From Stenotrophomonas lactitubi (lineage in GTDB: Bacteria > Pseudomonadota > Gammaproteobacteria > Xanthomonadales > Xanthomonadaceae), in NCBI RefSeq assembly GCF_002803515.1, contig NZ_PHQX01000001.1, forward strand, positions 3,658,001-3,722,000: DNA of 64,000 nucleotides. The letters run 5' to 3'. Position numbers and translations under genes: made by a program. Below the pieces are notes generated by a model. That model had not been told where the DNA came from, did no database searches, and saw only the letters and a program-made list of their open reading frames with translations. Every line of letters begins with the position of its first letter. Position 1 is the stretch's first letter. Positions 46,371 to 54,980 of this stretch are shown in pieces.

Positions 46371-46444
46371 AAAGGGGACGGAGGGAATTAAGTCGTATCC
46401 GGCACAGTCGGGCCTGAAATGACTTGATTCCCTCCGTCCCCTTT
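46371..46444. repeat. Long inverted repeat element (24-bp arms)
   Basis: AAAGGGGACGGAGGGAAT and AAGTC (46371-46394) pair with the complementary arm at 46421-46444, with one G-T mismatch and a 26-base loop. It lies between the MATE gene and the DUF3106 gene. The sequence looks like a dispersed genomic element, from general familiarity only, and may act as a terminator. Confidence 0.7.
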
Positions 46445-46448
46445 TTGC

Positions 46449-47015
46449 TTACTGCCCGGCCTGGCGCTTGAGCCAGGTGTCGCGTTCGGCGGCGGGGACG
46501 GTGAGGAATGCGCTGCGTACGCTGTCGCGTTCCTGCGGCGGCGTGCGCTGCGCGACCAGGGCCAACTGTGCCAACTGCGCAGGGCTCAGCTGGCGCAGCA
46601 CGGCAAGGACCGCGTCGCGCTGTTGCGGCGGCACGAAACCGAACAGGCCGTGCAGCTTGGGGAACTCGGCGCCCAGTTGCGGGCCCAGACGCCAGCCTTC
46701 GCGGAAGGCCTGGTCCTGTGCCAGGAACTGCGTGCGCAGGCGCTGCTGCTGATCGGCCGGCAAAGCGGCGAAACGGCTGGCGGCCTGACGGATGCGTTCG
46801 CGCTCACCCTCTGGCAGGGCCCGCCACGCGGCGTAGTCGCTGCGACGCTGACGTTGCTGGGCGGGATCGAGTTGTGCGAATGCCGCCGCTGCGGTGGGCG
46901 CGACCGCCGACGGTGTTGCCGAGGGTGCGGGCAGCGGCACGTTCAACGATTGCGGAGCAGCCGCCAGCGACAGCGGCAAGGCCAGCAGCAGGCCGGCGAA
47001 GAGGAGCTTATTCAT
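46449..47015 (-). CDS. DUF3106-type exported protein
   Basis: The 188-aa protein has a signal peptide (NKLLFAGLLLALPLSLAAAP) and DUF3106-like repeats of Leu/Gln/Arg-rich helices (FAALPADQQQRLRTQF, then LRQLSPAQLAQLALVAQ). Its start overlaps the end of the upstream membrane-protein gene by eight bases, so the two form an operon. It is probably periplasmic; the function is unknown. Confidence 0.8.
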   Translation of the reverse strand: MNKLLFAGLLLALPLSLAAAPQSLNVPLPAPSATPSAVAPTAAAAFAQLDPAQQRQRRSDYAAWRALPEGERERIRQAASRFAALPADQQQRLRTQFLAQDQAFREGWRLGPQLGAEFPKLHGLFGFVPPQQRDAVLAVLRQLSPAQLAQLALVAQRTPPQERDSVRSAFLTVPAAERDTWLKRQAGQ

Positions 47016-48009
47016 CGGCAGCAGAGGTTTCCAGCGCTGCGCCGACCGGTTCCGGGCGGGTCGGCTTGGGTTGTGACTCGTCCACCGGCAACGGGCCACC
47101 GGCAGCACTCCAGGCATGCATGTCGGCCTCGGCCAGCAGCGGGTAGTCGCGGTCGGCCAGCATGGCGGCATCTTCGCTGGCCTGCGCATCGCCGCCTGCA
47201 GCGGGGCGGACATCGCTGGCGGGCAGTGCCTCGACGGTGACCGGCCCGGCCTCACCCACCACGCCCTCGGGCAAGGGGCCATCGGCAGTCAACGCGCGGC
47301 CCTGCCAATGGCGCCAGCCCAACGCAGCCAGCAGCAACACCGCCACGGTGATCAACAGGATCACCGGGCCACGCCAGCGCGGCTTGGCATTGGGGCGACG
47401 ACGCTTGCCGCTGGCAGGCGCGCGTTCGTCGCGCGGCGGCGCACGCCAACTGGAGGCCGGCGCCTGGTTGTTGGCCGCTGGCGCGGACGGTTGCGCCAGC
47501 TGCTGCAGGCGCTTGGCCGGCAGGTCGCGGATACGCAGCTGCACCTGTTCGGCCAGCGTCCGCCATGCGGCGGCATCGGGCTGGCCATTGGCATCGCGTG
47601 GGCAGGCCGTGGCCAACAGGCGTTGATAACCCTCCTCGTCGACATCCAGAACGCGGGTGGCGATGCCCTCGTCCAGGCTGCCGCCTACCCGCAGCAACAG
47701 AGCCAGCCGCGGCAGGGGGGCCATGTCGCCCAGCGCGGCCAGCGACGGCGGCCACTGACCGGTGGTCGGCTCGCGCAGCGCCTGGCGCTGGCCCAGCAGG
47801 GTCCAGAAGCGGCCGGGCCACTGCGCCATCGGCAGGTCGCTGGCGACGGCGGCGAAGGCGCGCATCACCGCCACCAGCGTTTGTTCGGCACGGGCGGGGT
47901 CGCCGCACTGCAGTTCGGCCACGACCAGGGCACGGCGTTCGACGCCACGCAGAAATGCCGACAGCGCGCCGGCCGCGGTCGAGGAAACAGGGGCGGGCAC
48001 AGCCGTCAT
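47008..48009 (-). CDS. Single-pass membrane protein, partner of the DUF3106 protein
   Basis: The 333-aa protein has a helical, cytoplasm-facing N-terminal part (residues 1-165), a basic linker (KRRRPNAKPRW), one membrane segment at about 215-235 and an acidic periplasmic tail. In related genomes such genes sit near ECF sigma factors and DUF3106 genes, so an anti-sigma-like or envelope-sensing role is possible. No sigma gene is adjacent here, and no domain is recognised. Confidence 0.6.
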   Translation of the reverse strand: MTAVPAPVSSTAAGALSAFLRGVERRALVVAELQCGDPARAEQTLVAVMRAFAAVASDLPMAQWPGRFWTLLGQRQALREPTTGQWPPSLAALGDMAPLPRLALLLRVGGSLDEGIATRVLDVDEEGYQRLLATACPRDANGQPDAAAWRTLAEQVQLRIRDLPAKRLQQLAQPSAPAANNQAPASSWRAPPRDERAPASGKRRRPNAKPRWRGPVILLITVAVLLLAALGWRHWQGRALTADGPLPEGVVGEAGPVTVEALPASDVRPAAGGDAQASEDAAMLADRDYPLLAEADMHAWSAAGGPLPVDESQPKPTRPEPVGAALETSAADE

Positions 48010-48169
48010 CGGTCACTCCAAAGGTCTATCGGCATGATAGCGGCAGCCCATCGCTGCCCGGCAGGCTTGCGATTCCAGACACTTCATGCTGCAGGTTGTG
48101 CACAGCATCACGCGGGAACCGGGCGATTCCTCGATGAATGGCTGAATTCACCCTGTTTCAGCAATGTTT

Positions 48170-48208
48170 CACACTTAAGTTATTGATTTACATATAATTT
48201 AAAGTGTG
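48170..48208. promoter_or_regulatory. AT-rich segment with 7-bp inverted repeat
   Basis: CACACTT (48170-48176) and AAGTGTG (48202-48208) flank a very AT-rich core (AAGTTATTGATTTACATATAA) that is striking in this GC-rich genome. It lies 80 bases from the DnaA boxes. Confidence 0.4.
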
Positions 48209-48285
48209 GCTATTTTTTGACCAACCCAAGCGTGAGGCCGTCGCCATCGGCCTCATGCGGCGCCACGAGCCGCTAACGCACAGAC

Positions 48286-48308
48286 TTATCCACAGAAGAT
48301 GTGGATAA
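48286..48308. promoter_or_regulatory. Pair of inverted DnaA boxes upstream of priA
   Basis: TTATCCACA (48286-48294) and its complement TGTGGATAA (48300-48308) are two perfect consensus DnaA boxes, five bases apart. A looser match, TTGTGCACA, lies at 48096-48104. The 48010-48422 gap between divergent genes holds these and the AT-rich block. Confidence 0.65.
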
Positions 48309-48422
48309 GACTGAATCTCCAATAGACACCGATATTTAGGTGACATTTATGATTCGCCGACGGGCGTGTCAGTCGCATTTACCTCTGCCATGCGCCCTCG
48401 CAGGGGCCGTTACACTGACCCG

Positions 48423-50612
48423 ATGCTCGTCCCCGATTCCGGCCCCGTCCCGACCCTGCAGGTCGCCCTGCCCGTCCCCCTGCCGCGCCTGTTCGATTAC
48501 CTGCCGCCGCAGGGCGAAGGTCCGACGGTGGCGGTCGGCTGCCGGCTGAAGGTGCCGTTCGGCAACCGCGAACTGATCGGCGTGGTGGCCGGCCACGGGC
48601 AGGCCGAGGACAGCCAGGGCCTGCGCCAGGCGCTGGCCTGGTGTGACACCGCGCCGCTGCTGCAGGGCGAGCTGTGGCAGAGCCTGCAGTGGCTGGCCCG
48701 CTATACCCACGCCCCCCTGGGCGAGGTGCTGAGCACCGCCCTGCCCGGCCCGCTGCGGCACGGCGAACCGCTGCCCGATACCCATCACTGGGGCTGGCAG
48801 CTGACACCGGAGGGCCGCGCCCAGCGCGAAAAGCTGCGCGCCGGCAGCCGACCACGGCAATTGGCCGAGCTGCTGGCCGACGCGGTGGTGGACGAGGATG
48901 TCCTGTCCGCGCGCATGCAGGACTGGCGGGTGGCCGCACGCAGCCTGGGCAAGCGCGACCTGGCCGAGCGCATCGCCCTGACCGTGGCGCCGCAGCACGC
49001 TCAGCCCCTGCCCGGCCCCACCCTCAATGCGGAGCAGGCCGAGGCCGTGGCCGCGATCACCGCCGCCGAAAGCTTCCAGGCCTTCCTGCTGGACGGGGTG
49101 ACCGGCAGCGGCAAGACCGAGGTCTACCTGCAGGCAATCATCCATTGCCTGGCGCAGGGCAGGCAGGCGCTGGTGCTGGTGCCCGAGATCGGCCTGACCC
49201 CGCAGACCCTGGCGCGCTTCCGCGGCCGTCTCGGCATTGCCGTGCACGCGCTGCACTCGGGGCTGACCGACAACGAACGCGCGCGGGTCTGGGCCGCGGC
49301 CTCACGCGGCGAAGCGCGGGTGATCGTCGGTACGCGGTCAGCGGTGTTCATCCCGCTGCCGCAGCCCGGCCTGTTGATCGTCGACGAAGAGCATGACGGC
49401 AGCTACAAGCAGCAGGACGGCATCCGCTACCACGCGCGCGATTTCGCCCTGGTGCGGGCCAAGGCGCAGGGCGTTCCGGTACTGCTGGGCAGCGCCACGC
49501 CCTCATTGGAAACCCTGCACAACGCCTACGCCGGCCGTTATGCGCACCTGCGCCTGAAGCAACGTGCCGGTGATGCCCGACCGCCGCGCGTGCGCATCCT
49601 CGATGTCCGCAAGCGTCCGCTGCGCGATGGCCTTTCCGCCGACGTACTGGCCGGCATCGGCGAACACCTGCAACGTGGCCAGCAGGTGCTGGTGTTCAAG
49701 AACCGGCGCGGCTATGCGCCGGTGCTGCTGTGCCACGACTGCGGCTGGACCGCGCCCTGCAACCGCTGCGACGCACCGATGACCGTGCATGGCGGTGGCC
49801 GTCGCCTGCAATGCCATCACTGCGGTGCGCGGCAGCCGGCACCACTGGCCTGCCCCGCCTGTGGCAGCCTGGCGCTGCAGCCACAGGGCATCGGCACCGA
49901 GCGGCTGGAAGAACACCTGGTCAGTGCCTTCGCCGATTTCCCGGTGGTGCGCATCGACCGCGGCACCACCGCACGTCGCGATGCGCTGGAGCAGCAGCTG
50001 GCCAAGCTGGGCAACGAACCCGGCATCCTGGTCGGCACGCAGATCCTGGCCAAGGGTCACGACCTGCCCAAGCTGACGCTGGTGGTGGTGGTGGGCATCG
50101 ACGAAGGCCTGTTCTCGGCTGATTTCCGCGCCAGCGAAAAACTGGCGCAGCAGCTGATCCAGGTGGCCGGCCGCGCCGGTCGCGCGCGCGATCCGGGCGA
50201 AGTGTGGTTGCAGACCCATCATCCGGGTCATCCGCTGCTGGAGACGCTGGTGAACGGTGGCTACCACCCGTTCGCGCAAGCTGAATTGAACCAGCGCGGG
50301 GCGGCGGGTTTTCCACCGTTCGCGCACCTGGCGCTGATGCGCGCCGAAGCGCAGCAGCTGGAGCATGCCAATGCATTCCTGCTGGCCGCGCGGAAACTGC
50401 TGGGCGAGCAGAACGTGGTTGAGGCCTATGGGCCGATGCCGGCGCCGATGCCACGCCGTGCCGGCTATCAGCGCACGCAGTTGTTGTTGTCGGCAGCGCA
50501 GCGGCCACCGCTGCACGGGGTGCTGGCACAGCTGGTGCCGCAGCTGTACGCGCTGCCGGAGGCACGCAAGGTGCGCTGGTCGCTGGATGTGGATCCCACC
50601 GACCTGTATTGA
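48423..50612 (+). CDS. priA: Replication restart helicase PriA
   Basis: The 729-aa protein reassembles forks after arrest. It has an N-terminal DNA-binding domain, Walker A GVTGSGKTE, the DEEH box (IVDEEHDGSYKQQ), and eight cysteines in the zinc region (CHDCGW, CNRCD, CHHCG, CPACG). Helicase motifs V and VI are in the C-terminal half (GTQILAKGHDLP, QVAGRAGRA). The ATG at 48423 gives the usual N-terminus; an upstream extension of 19 residues is possible. Confidence 0.95.
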   Translation: MLVPDSGPVPTLQVALPVPLPRLFDYLPPQGEGPTVAVGCRLKVPFGNRELIGVVAGHGQAEDSQGLRQALAWCDTAPLLQGELWQSLQWLARYTHAPLGEVLSTALPGPLRHGEPLPDTHHWGWQLTPEGRAQREKLRAGSRPRQLAELLADAVVDEDVLSARMQDWRVAARSLGKRDLAERIALTVAPQHAQPLPGPTLNAEQAEAVAAITAAESFQAFLLDGVTGSGKTEVYLQAIIHCLAQGRQALVLVPEIGLTPQTLARFRGRLGIAVHALHSGLTDNERARVWAAASRGEARVIVGTRSAVFIPLPQPGLLIVDEEHDGSYKQQDGIRYHARDFALVRAKAQGVPVLLGSATPSLETLHNAYAGRYAHLRLKQRAGDARPPRVRILDVRKRPLRDGLSADVLAGIGEHLQRGQQVLVFKNRRGYAPVLLCHDCGWTAPCNRCDAPMTVHGGGRRLQCHHCGARQPAPLACPACGSLALQPQGIGTERLEEHLVSAFADFPVVRIDRGTTARRDALEQQLAKLGNEPGILVGTQILAKGHDLPKLTLVVVVGIDEGLFSADFRASEKLAQQLIQVAGRAGRARDPGEVWLQTHHPGHPLLETLVNGGYHPFAQAELNQRGAAGFPPFAHLALMRAEAQQLEHANAFLLAARKLLGEQNVVEAYGPMPAPMPRRAGYQRTQLLLSAAQRPPLHGVLAQLVPQLYALPEARKVRWSLDVDPTDLY

Positions 50613-50624
50613 TCGGCAGAGCGC

Positions 50625-50647
50625 TGCCGAGCATGGCTCGGCACTAC
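50625..50647 (-). repeat. SMAG palindrome after priA
   Basis: TGCCGAGCATGGCTCGGCA then CTAC, 13 bases after the priA stop and between convergent genes. Confidence 0.75.
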
Positions 50648-50669
50648 AGGTACCACCTTGGATCCACCG

Positions 50670-51290
50670 TTACGTCATCGGTGACATCACGCCGCGCTGG
50701 TACGCCGGGCGCTCGCGCAGGCGTGCGTACCAATCGGCCAGGTGCGGCAGATCCGGGCGCTGGATCGGCAGCTCGAACCAGGCGTAGATCAACGAGCCCA
50801 GGGCGATGTCACCCATGGCGAATTTTTCGCCTGACAACCACGGCTGCGTGGCCAAGGTCGCATTGGGCAGCGCCAGGAAATCACCGGCGCGCACGATCGC
50901 CGCATTGATGCGCGCCTCATCGCGGTCAGCCGGCGCGGTGCGCATGATGCCCCAGATCAGTTCGGAGTACAGCGGCGCCATCCGCGAGGTGCTCCAGTCC
51001 ATCCACTTCTCGGCCTGCGCACGCTCCATCGCGTCTTCCGCGTACAGCGTGCCCAGCGAATAGCGCGCACTGAGATAGCGCACGATGGTGTTCGACTCCC
51101 ACAGCGGCAGGCCGTGGTCTTCGATCACCGGCACCAGCCCGTTCGGGTTCATCGCCACGTACTCCGGCGACTGCGTGCCACCGTGGCTGCCACCCACCTC
51201 GATGGACTCGTACGGCAGGCCGATTTCCTCGGCACACCACAGCACCTTGCGGACGTTGCTGGAATTGCGGCGACCCCAGATCTTCAACAT
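50670..51290 (-). CDS. Glutathione S-transferase family protein
   Basis: The 206-aa protein has a thioredoxin-like N-terminal domain (MLKIWGRRNSSNVRKVLW, with NPNGLVPVIEDHGLPLWESN containing the GSH-binding Pro and Glu/Ser) and an all-helical C-terminal domain (WLSGEKFAMGDIALGSLIY N-cap region). The substrate is unknown. The ATG at 51290 starts the fold; the upstream frame extension is antisense noise. Confidence 0.88.
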   Translation of the reverse strand: MLKIWGRRNSSNVRKVLWCAEEIGLPYESIEVGGSHGGTQSPEYVAMNPNGLVPVIEDHGLPLWESNTIVRYLSARYSLGTLYAEDAMERAQAEKWMDWSTSRMAPLYSELIWGIMRTAPADRDEARINAAIVRAGDFLALPNATLATQPWLSGEKFAMGDIALGSLIYAWFELPIQRPDLPHLADWYARLRERPAYQRGVMSPMT

Positions 51291-51368
51291 GCGGATTTCC
51301 TTGCGTGCAGCGCTGCGCCAAGAGGGCGCGGAGACGTTACGATACGCCGATCCACAAGGAGAAACGGC

Positions 51369-51560
51369 ATGACCGCATGGGATGCAGTGAATTACGTTCT
51401 GCTGGCAGCAGGGCTGGTGGCGCTGGTGCTGGGGTACCGCCGATCCAACCGCAACATGCTGCTGTGTGCCGGGCTGTTGTTGCTGGCATTCAACGGAGTT
51501 GAGGATTTCGCCGATGGATTCGCTGCGGGCTACGCAGGGTCCGATGCACACGCTCTATAG
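51369..51560 (+). CDS. Small two-helix membrane protein, 63 aa
   Basis: The ATG at 51369 has GGAGA at good distance. The product has two hydrophobic segments (YVLLAAGLVALVLGY and MLLCAGLLLLAF) and a short polar tail. It is divergent from the GST gene. It is too small for family assignment. Confidence 0.65.
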   Translation: MTAWDAVNYVLLAAGLVALVLGYRRSNRNMLLCAGLLLLAFNGVEDFADGFAAGYAGSDAHAL

Positions 51561-51574
51561 CGCACACGAACAGC

Positions 51575-51597
51575 AGCCGAGCGTGGCTCGGCTCTAC
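51575..51597 (-). repeat. SMAG palindrome
   Basis: AGCCGAGCGTGGCTCGGCT then CTAC, between the small membrane gene and the NYN gene. Confidence 0.7.
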
Positions 51598-51619
51598 TCT
51601 GCACCAGCGTTTTCCGGCG

Positions 51620-52414
51620 TTACCGGTTCTTCTTCGGCAGCGCGCGCACGTAGGAGGATTTACCGTCCTTCTTCAGCTCGAACAGACCGATTGCGGCCAG
51701 CAGGTCACTGAGCTTCCCGTACCCGTAGTTGCGCGGATCGAACGAGGCCTGGTTGCCGATCTGGCTGCCGACCGGGCCCAGGTGCGACCAGCCATCCTCG
51801 CCTTCTGCCGAGGACACCGCACGGCGCAGCATCTTCACCAGGCGCGTGTCGCTGCGCATTTCCGCGCCGCTCTTGCGCGGGCGCGCATCGTCGCTGCTCG
51901 CCTGTTCGCTGGGCGCCTGTTCGTTCGATGATGGTTCGTTCGATGCCTGCTCCACATCCTGCACGCTGGCGTGGGTCTGGCCCAACGCTTCGAGATAGGT
52001 GAACTTCGAGCACGCGTTGACGAAGGGTTCCGGGGTCTTCTTTTCGCCGAAGCCATAGACCTTCACGCCATCGGTCAGCAGGCGCATCACCATCGGCGTG
52101 AAGTCGGCATCGCTGGACACGATCGCGAACCCATCGAGGTTGCGCGCGTACAGCAGGTCCATCGCATCGATCACCATCGCCATGTCCGACGCGTTCTTGC
52201 CCTTGCTGTAGGCGAACTGCTGGATCGGCCGGATCGCGTATTCGTGCAGCACCGCCTCCCAGCCCTTCAGCCGCGGGCTCTTCCAGTTGCCATAGGCACG
52301 GCGCACGTTGGCCACGCCATAACGGGCAACCTCGGCCAGGACTTCGTCGATCTTCGAGGCCGGTGCATTGTCGGCGTCGATCAACAGGGCGATGCGCTTT
52401 TCCGGTTCGCTCAT
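51620..52414 (-). CDS. NYN-domain (LabA/DUF88) protein with C-terminal OST-HTH-like domain
   Basis: The 264-aa protein has an N-terminal PIN-like NYN domain with acidic active-site residues (ALLIDADNAPAS, then KNASDMAMVIDAMDLLY and IVSSDADFTPMVMRLL), typical of metal-dependent RNases. A Ser/Glu-rich low-complexity linker (about 172-195) follows, and a C-terminal domain (VGSQIGNQASFDPRNYGYG, then LSDLLAAIGLFEL) of the OST-HTH/LOTUS kind that binds RNA. The start MSEPEKRIALL at 52414 is supported by GGAG upstream. Confidence 0.85.
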   Translation of the reverse strand: MSEPEKRIALLIDADNAPASKIDEVLAEVARYGVANVRRAYGNWKSPRLKGWEAVLHEYAIRPIQQFAYSKGKNASDMAMVIDAMDLLYARNLDGFAIVSSDADFTPMVMRLLTDGVKVYGFGEKKTPEPFVNACSKFTYLEALGQTHASVQDVEQASNEPSSNEQAPSEQASSDDARPRKSGAEMRSDTRLVKMLRRAVSSAEGEDGWSHLGPVGSQIGNQASFDPRNYGYGKLSDLLAAIGLFELKKDGKSSYVRALPKKNR

Positions 52415-52535
52415 GGACTCCTCACGGGCAATTGCCTGAACCCGAGTATCGCCGATCCGGATGCACGCTGACGTGACAAGGACCGGCCGTGCGAAGATGC
52501 CAGGCACTTCCCCCATGCCCCCCTGGAGTGAGTCG

Positions 52536-53816
52536 ATGAGTCGTGATCGCGTCCCCCACCTGGTCGTTGTCGGCGGCGGTTTCGCCGGCCTGTGGGCCAC
52601 CCGTGCGCTGGCCCGCGAACGCATACGCATCACCCTGGTCGACCGTCGCAACCATCACCTGTTCCAGCCGCTGCTTTACCAGGTAGCCACCGCGGGACTA
52701 TCGGCTCCGGATATCGCCGCACCGCTGCGCCACATCCTCGGCCACCAGCGCAACGTGGAGGTGCGGCTGGGCGAAGTGGTGGCCATCGACAAGGAAGCCC
52801 ACCAGGTGCGCATGGCCGATGGCAGCACGCTGGACTACGACAGCCTGCTGCTGGCCACCGGCGCCACCCACGCCTACTTCGGCCACGACGAATGGGCCGA
52901 CGATGCGCCTGGCCTGAAGACACTGGACGATGCCATCGCCCTGCGCCGCAAGCTGCTGCTGGCGTTCGAGCGCGCCGAGGCCGAGCCGGACCCGGCGAAG
53001 AAGGCCGCATGGCTGAGCTTCGCGGTGGTGGGTGGTGGCCCGACCGGCGTCGAGCTGGCTGGCACCCTGGCTGAAATCGCCCGGCATACGCTGCGCAATG
53101 AGTTCCGCCACATCGATCCAGCCAGCGCCAAGGTGCGGCTGGTCGAGGCCGGTCCGCGCGTGTTGTCCACCTTCCCGGAAGTGCTTTCGCTGAAGGCACG
53201 CCGGCAGCTGGAAAAGCTGGGCGTGGAAGTGATGACGGGCACGCCAGTCAGCCACATCGATGGACAGGGCTTCAAACTGGGCGATCAGTTCGTGCCCGCA
53301 CGCACCGTGGTCTGGGCCGCCGGCGTGGCTGCCTCGCCGCTGGCGCGCACGCTGGACGTGCCGCTGGACCGCGCAGGACGCGTGCAGGTGCAGCCCGACT
53401 TGACCCTGCCCGGCCATCCCGAACTGTTCGTGGCGGGCGACCTGGCCGCGCTGAGCCAGGCCAACGGCAAGCCGGTACCGGGCGTGGCCCCGGCCGCCAA
53501 GCAGATGGGCAAGTACGTGGCCGAGACCCTCCGCGCACGCCTGCACGACAAGCCGGCACCGGGGCCGTTCAAGTACGCCGACTTCGGCAACCTGGCCACC
53601 ATCGGTCGCATGGCTGCGATCGTGCACTTGGGCAAGCTGCAGCTGTCGGGCGTGCTGGCCTGGTGGTTCTGGCTGGCCGCGCACGTATTCTTCCTGATCG
53701 GTTTCCGCAACCGCGTCGTGGTGCTGCTGAACTGGGCGGTGGCGTACTGGAGCTACCAGCGCAGCGCGCGGATCATTTTTGGCGACGACCGCGAAGACCG
53801 CCGGCCGAAGCGGTAG
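52536..53816 (+). CDS. ndh: Type II NADH dehydrogenase (NDH-2)
   Basis: The 426-aa single-subunit flavoprotein passes electrons from NADH to quinone. It has an FAD-binding GGGFAGLWAT at the N-terminus, the NADH-binding VVGGGPTGVELAGTL at about 165-180, and the second FAD motif FVAGDLAAL. The C-terminus is amphipathic, with hydrophobic stretches (AWWFWLAAHVFFLIGF) for membrane attachment. The start at 52536 has GGAG upstream. Confidence 0.92.
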   Translation: MSRDRVPHLVVVGGGFAGLWATRALARERIRITLVDRRNHHLFQPLLYQVATAGLSAPDIAAPLRHILGHQRNVEVRLGEVVAIDKEAHQVRMADGSTLDYDSLLLATGATHAYFGHDEWADDAPGLKTLDDAIALRRKLLLAFERAEAEPDPAKKAAWLSFAVVGGGPTGVELAGTLAEIARHTLRNEFRHIDPASAKVRLVEAGPRVLSTFPEVLSLKARRQLEKLGVEVMTGTPVSHIDGQGFKLGDQFVPARTVVWAAGVAASPLARTLDVPLDRAGRVQVQPDLTLPGHPELFVAGDLAALSQANGKPVPGVAPAAKQMGKYVAETLRARLHDKPAPGPFKYADFGNLATIGRMAAIVHLGKLQLSGVLAWWFWLAAHVFFLIGFRNRVVVLLNWAVAYWSYQRSARIIFGDDREDRRPKR

Positions 53817-53821
53817 GTACT

Positions 53822-54082
53822 GCCGTGGGTGACCTCTCGACCGACACAGTAGATCCACGCCATTCGTGGATGGATTTCTGTGCAGGCTGCATGGAGCGTA
53901 GCCACGCGTGGCGTGGCTCTACTGCTTCATCGGGCCGCTGGACACCCGCTCATGTCCGGCAGAAATCTTCGCGATAGGTAGTGCCGTGGGCGCGTCCTCG
54001 ACCGGCACAGTAGATCCACGCCATGCGTGGATGAGCTTCTGTGCAGGCCGCATGGAGCGCAGCCACGCATGGGGGGCCCTAC
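53822..54082. repeat. Two tandem copies of a SMAG-containing segment
   Basis: Segment 53822-53922 and segment 53982-54082 are alike: GCCGTGGG, a CTCGACCG-(A/G)-CACAGTAG join, a GATCCACG-type SMAG, then a GCCACGC-type SMAG in reverse. The copies lie 160 bases apart. The last SMAG (54061-54082) is degenerate. The 53817-54078 gap contains nothing else. Confidence 0.75.
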
Positions 54083-54504
54083 TTCGGCTTCGGGTACCAC
54101 AACGCGTTGACGATGACCCAGCGCTGCTCGAAGCGGCCCATGTGGAAGTAGTCGACGAACCACGGCGTTTCCAGCCGCACCGAGGCCGCGTTTCCGGTCA
54201 CGTCCAGCACCGTGCAGCGGCGGTCCCATTGATCCTTCGGTGTCTTCAACGCGCCCAGCTTGGTCAACGCAACCAGTTCTTCCTTCGACATCCGGCGCAG
54301 GCCGAGGCGTTCGTCGGGTGTATCACCGAGCACCGCGCGCTTGGCCAGGTCTGGATGCAGGGAACGGGCGACGCGCTGCGGATCGCCTTCCAGCTGGCCG
54401 TCGACGTAGTCGTGGCAGGTCGCCTCGATGGCGGCGATCGTGGTGGCGTCGGCGGCGGGGCTTGCCGCTGCGGAAAGCGCGAACAACAGGGCAACGGTGG
54501 ACAT
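54079..54504 (-). CDS. NTF2-like exported protein (putative lumazine-binding family)
   Basis: The 141-aa protein has a signal peptide (residues 1-18) and a SnoaL/NTF2-like fold pattern: IEATCHDYVDGQLEGD at the start and FDYFHMGRFEQRWVIVNALWY-type strands at the end, with the middle acidic DTPDERLG region. Proteins of this group are often annotated as putative lumazine-binding. The function is unknown. The start at 54504 is the first sensible ATG. Confidence 0.75.
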   Translation of the reverse strand: MSTVALLFALSAAASPAADATTIAAIEATCHDYVDGQLEGDPQRVARSLHPDLAKRAVLGDTPDERLGLRRMSKEELVALTKLGALKTPKDQWDRRCTVLDVTGNAASVRLETPWFVDYFHMGRFEQRWVIVNALWYPKPK

Positions 54505-54557
54505 CCGGGTCTCCAGCGCTGAGGGCTGGGCGATCATGGCATGGCCGGATGTGCCCC

Positions 54558-54660
54558 ATCCACGCATGGCGTGGATCTACCGGCGAAGTTGTAGAGCCGA
54601 GCCCATGCTCGGCTGATGCTCGTCGCCGAGTGCAGCAGCCGAGCATGGGCTCGGCTCTAC
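54558..54660. repeat. SMAG cluster of three palindromes
   Basis: Elements lie at 54558-54580 (minus), 54591-54614 (plus) and 54637-54660 (minus). The last two are an inverted pair. The minus-strand GTAG at 54657-54660 supplies the stop codon of the GIY-YIG gene. Confidence 0.8.
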
Positions 54661-54932
54661 AGAACAGCCACGGCCGGCGCCTGCAGCCAGGCCAGCTTGC
54701 GTTCGCGCGGCTGCTGCTTGAGCTCCCATTCGGCGCGTGAGGCCGTTGCCCTGTCCGGGTATTCGCGTACCGCCAGCACCCGCAGCGGCGGCCGCGATCG
54801 GGTGTAACGGGCTCCCTTGCCGGCCTGGTGGGCGGCAAAACGGGCCTGCACGTCGGTGCTGATGCCGGCGTAATAGCTGCCGTCGCGGCATTCGAGCAGG
54901 TACAGGAACCACGGGCGGGAAGGGGAAACCAT
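54657..54932 (-). CDS. GIY-YIG domain protein (UPF0213/YhbQ-like)
   Basis: The 91-aa single-domain protein shows [18 protein letters not shown] (the GIY-YIG strand pair) and a conserved Arg in the first helix ([20 protein letters not shown]). A Glu in the last helix ([13 protein letters not shown]) follows. Family members are small nucleases of debated function. The ATG at 54932 gives the usual length. The TAG stop is inside a SMAG element. Confidence 0.88.
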   Translation of the reverse strand: MVSPSRPWFLYLLECRDGSYYAGISTDVQARFAAHQAGKGARYTRSRPPLRVLAVREYPDRATASRAEWELKQQPRERKLAWLQAPAVAVL

Positions 54933-54964
54933 GGCCGGATTATGCCGTGCTGCACTGCAGCGGA

Positions 54965-54970
54965 TATACT
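54965..54970 (+). promoter_or_regulatory. Putative -10 of the riboswitch transcript
   Basis: TATACT lies 11 bases before the riboswitch. The -35 is not clear. Confidence 0.4.
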
Positions 54971-54980
54971 GGCGACCGAA

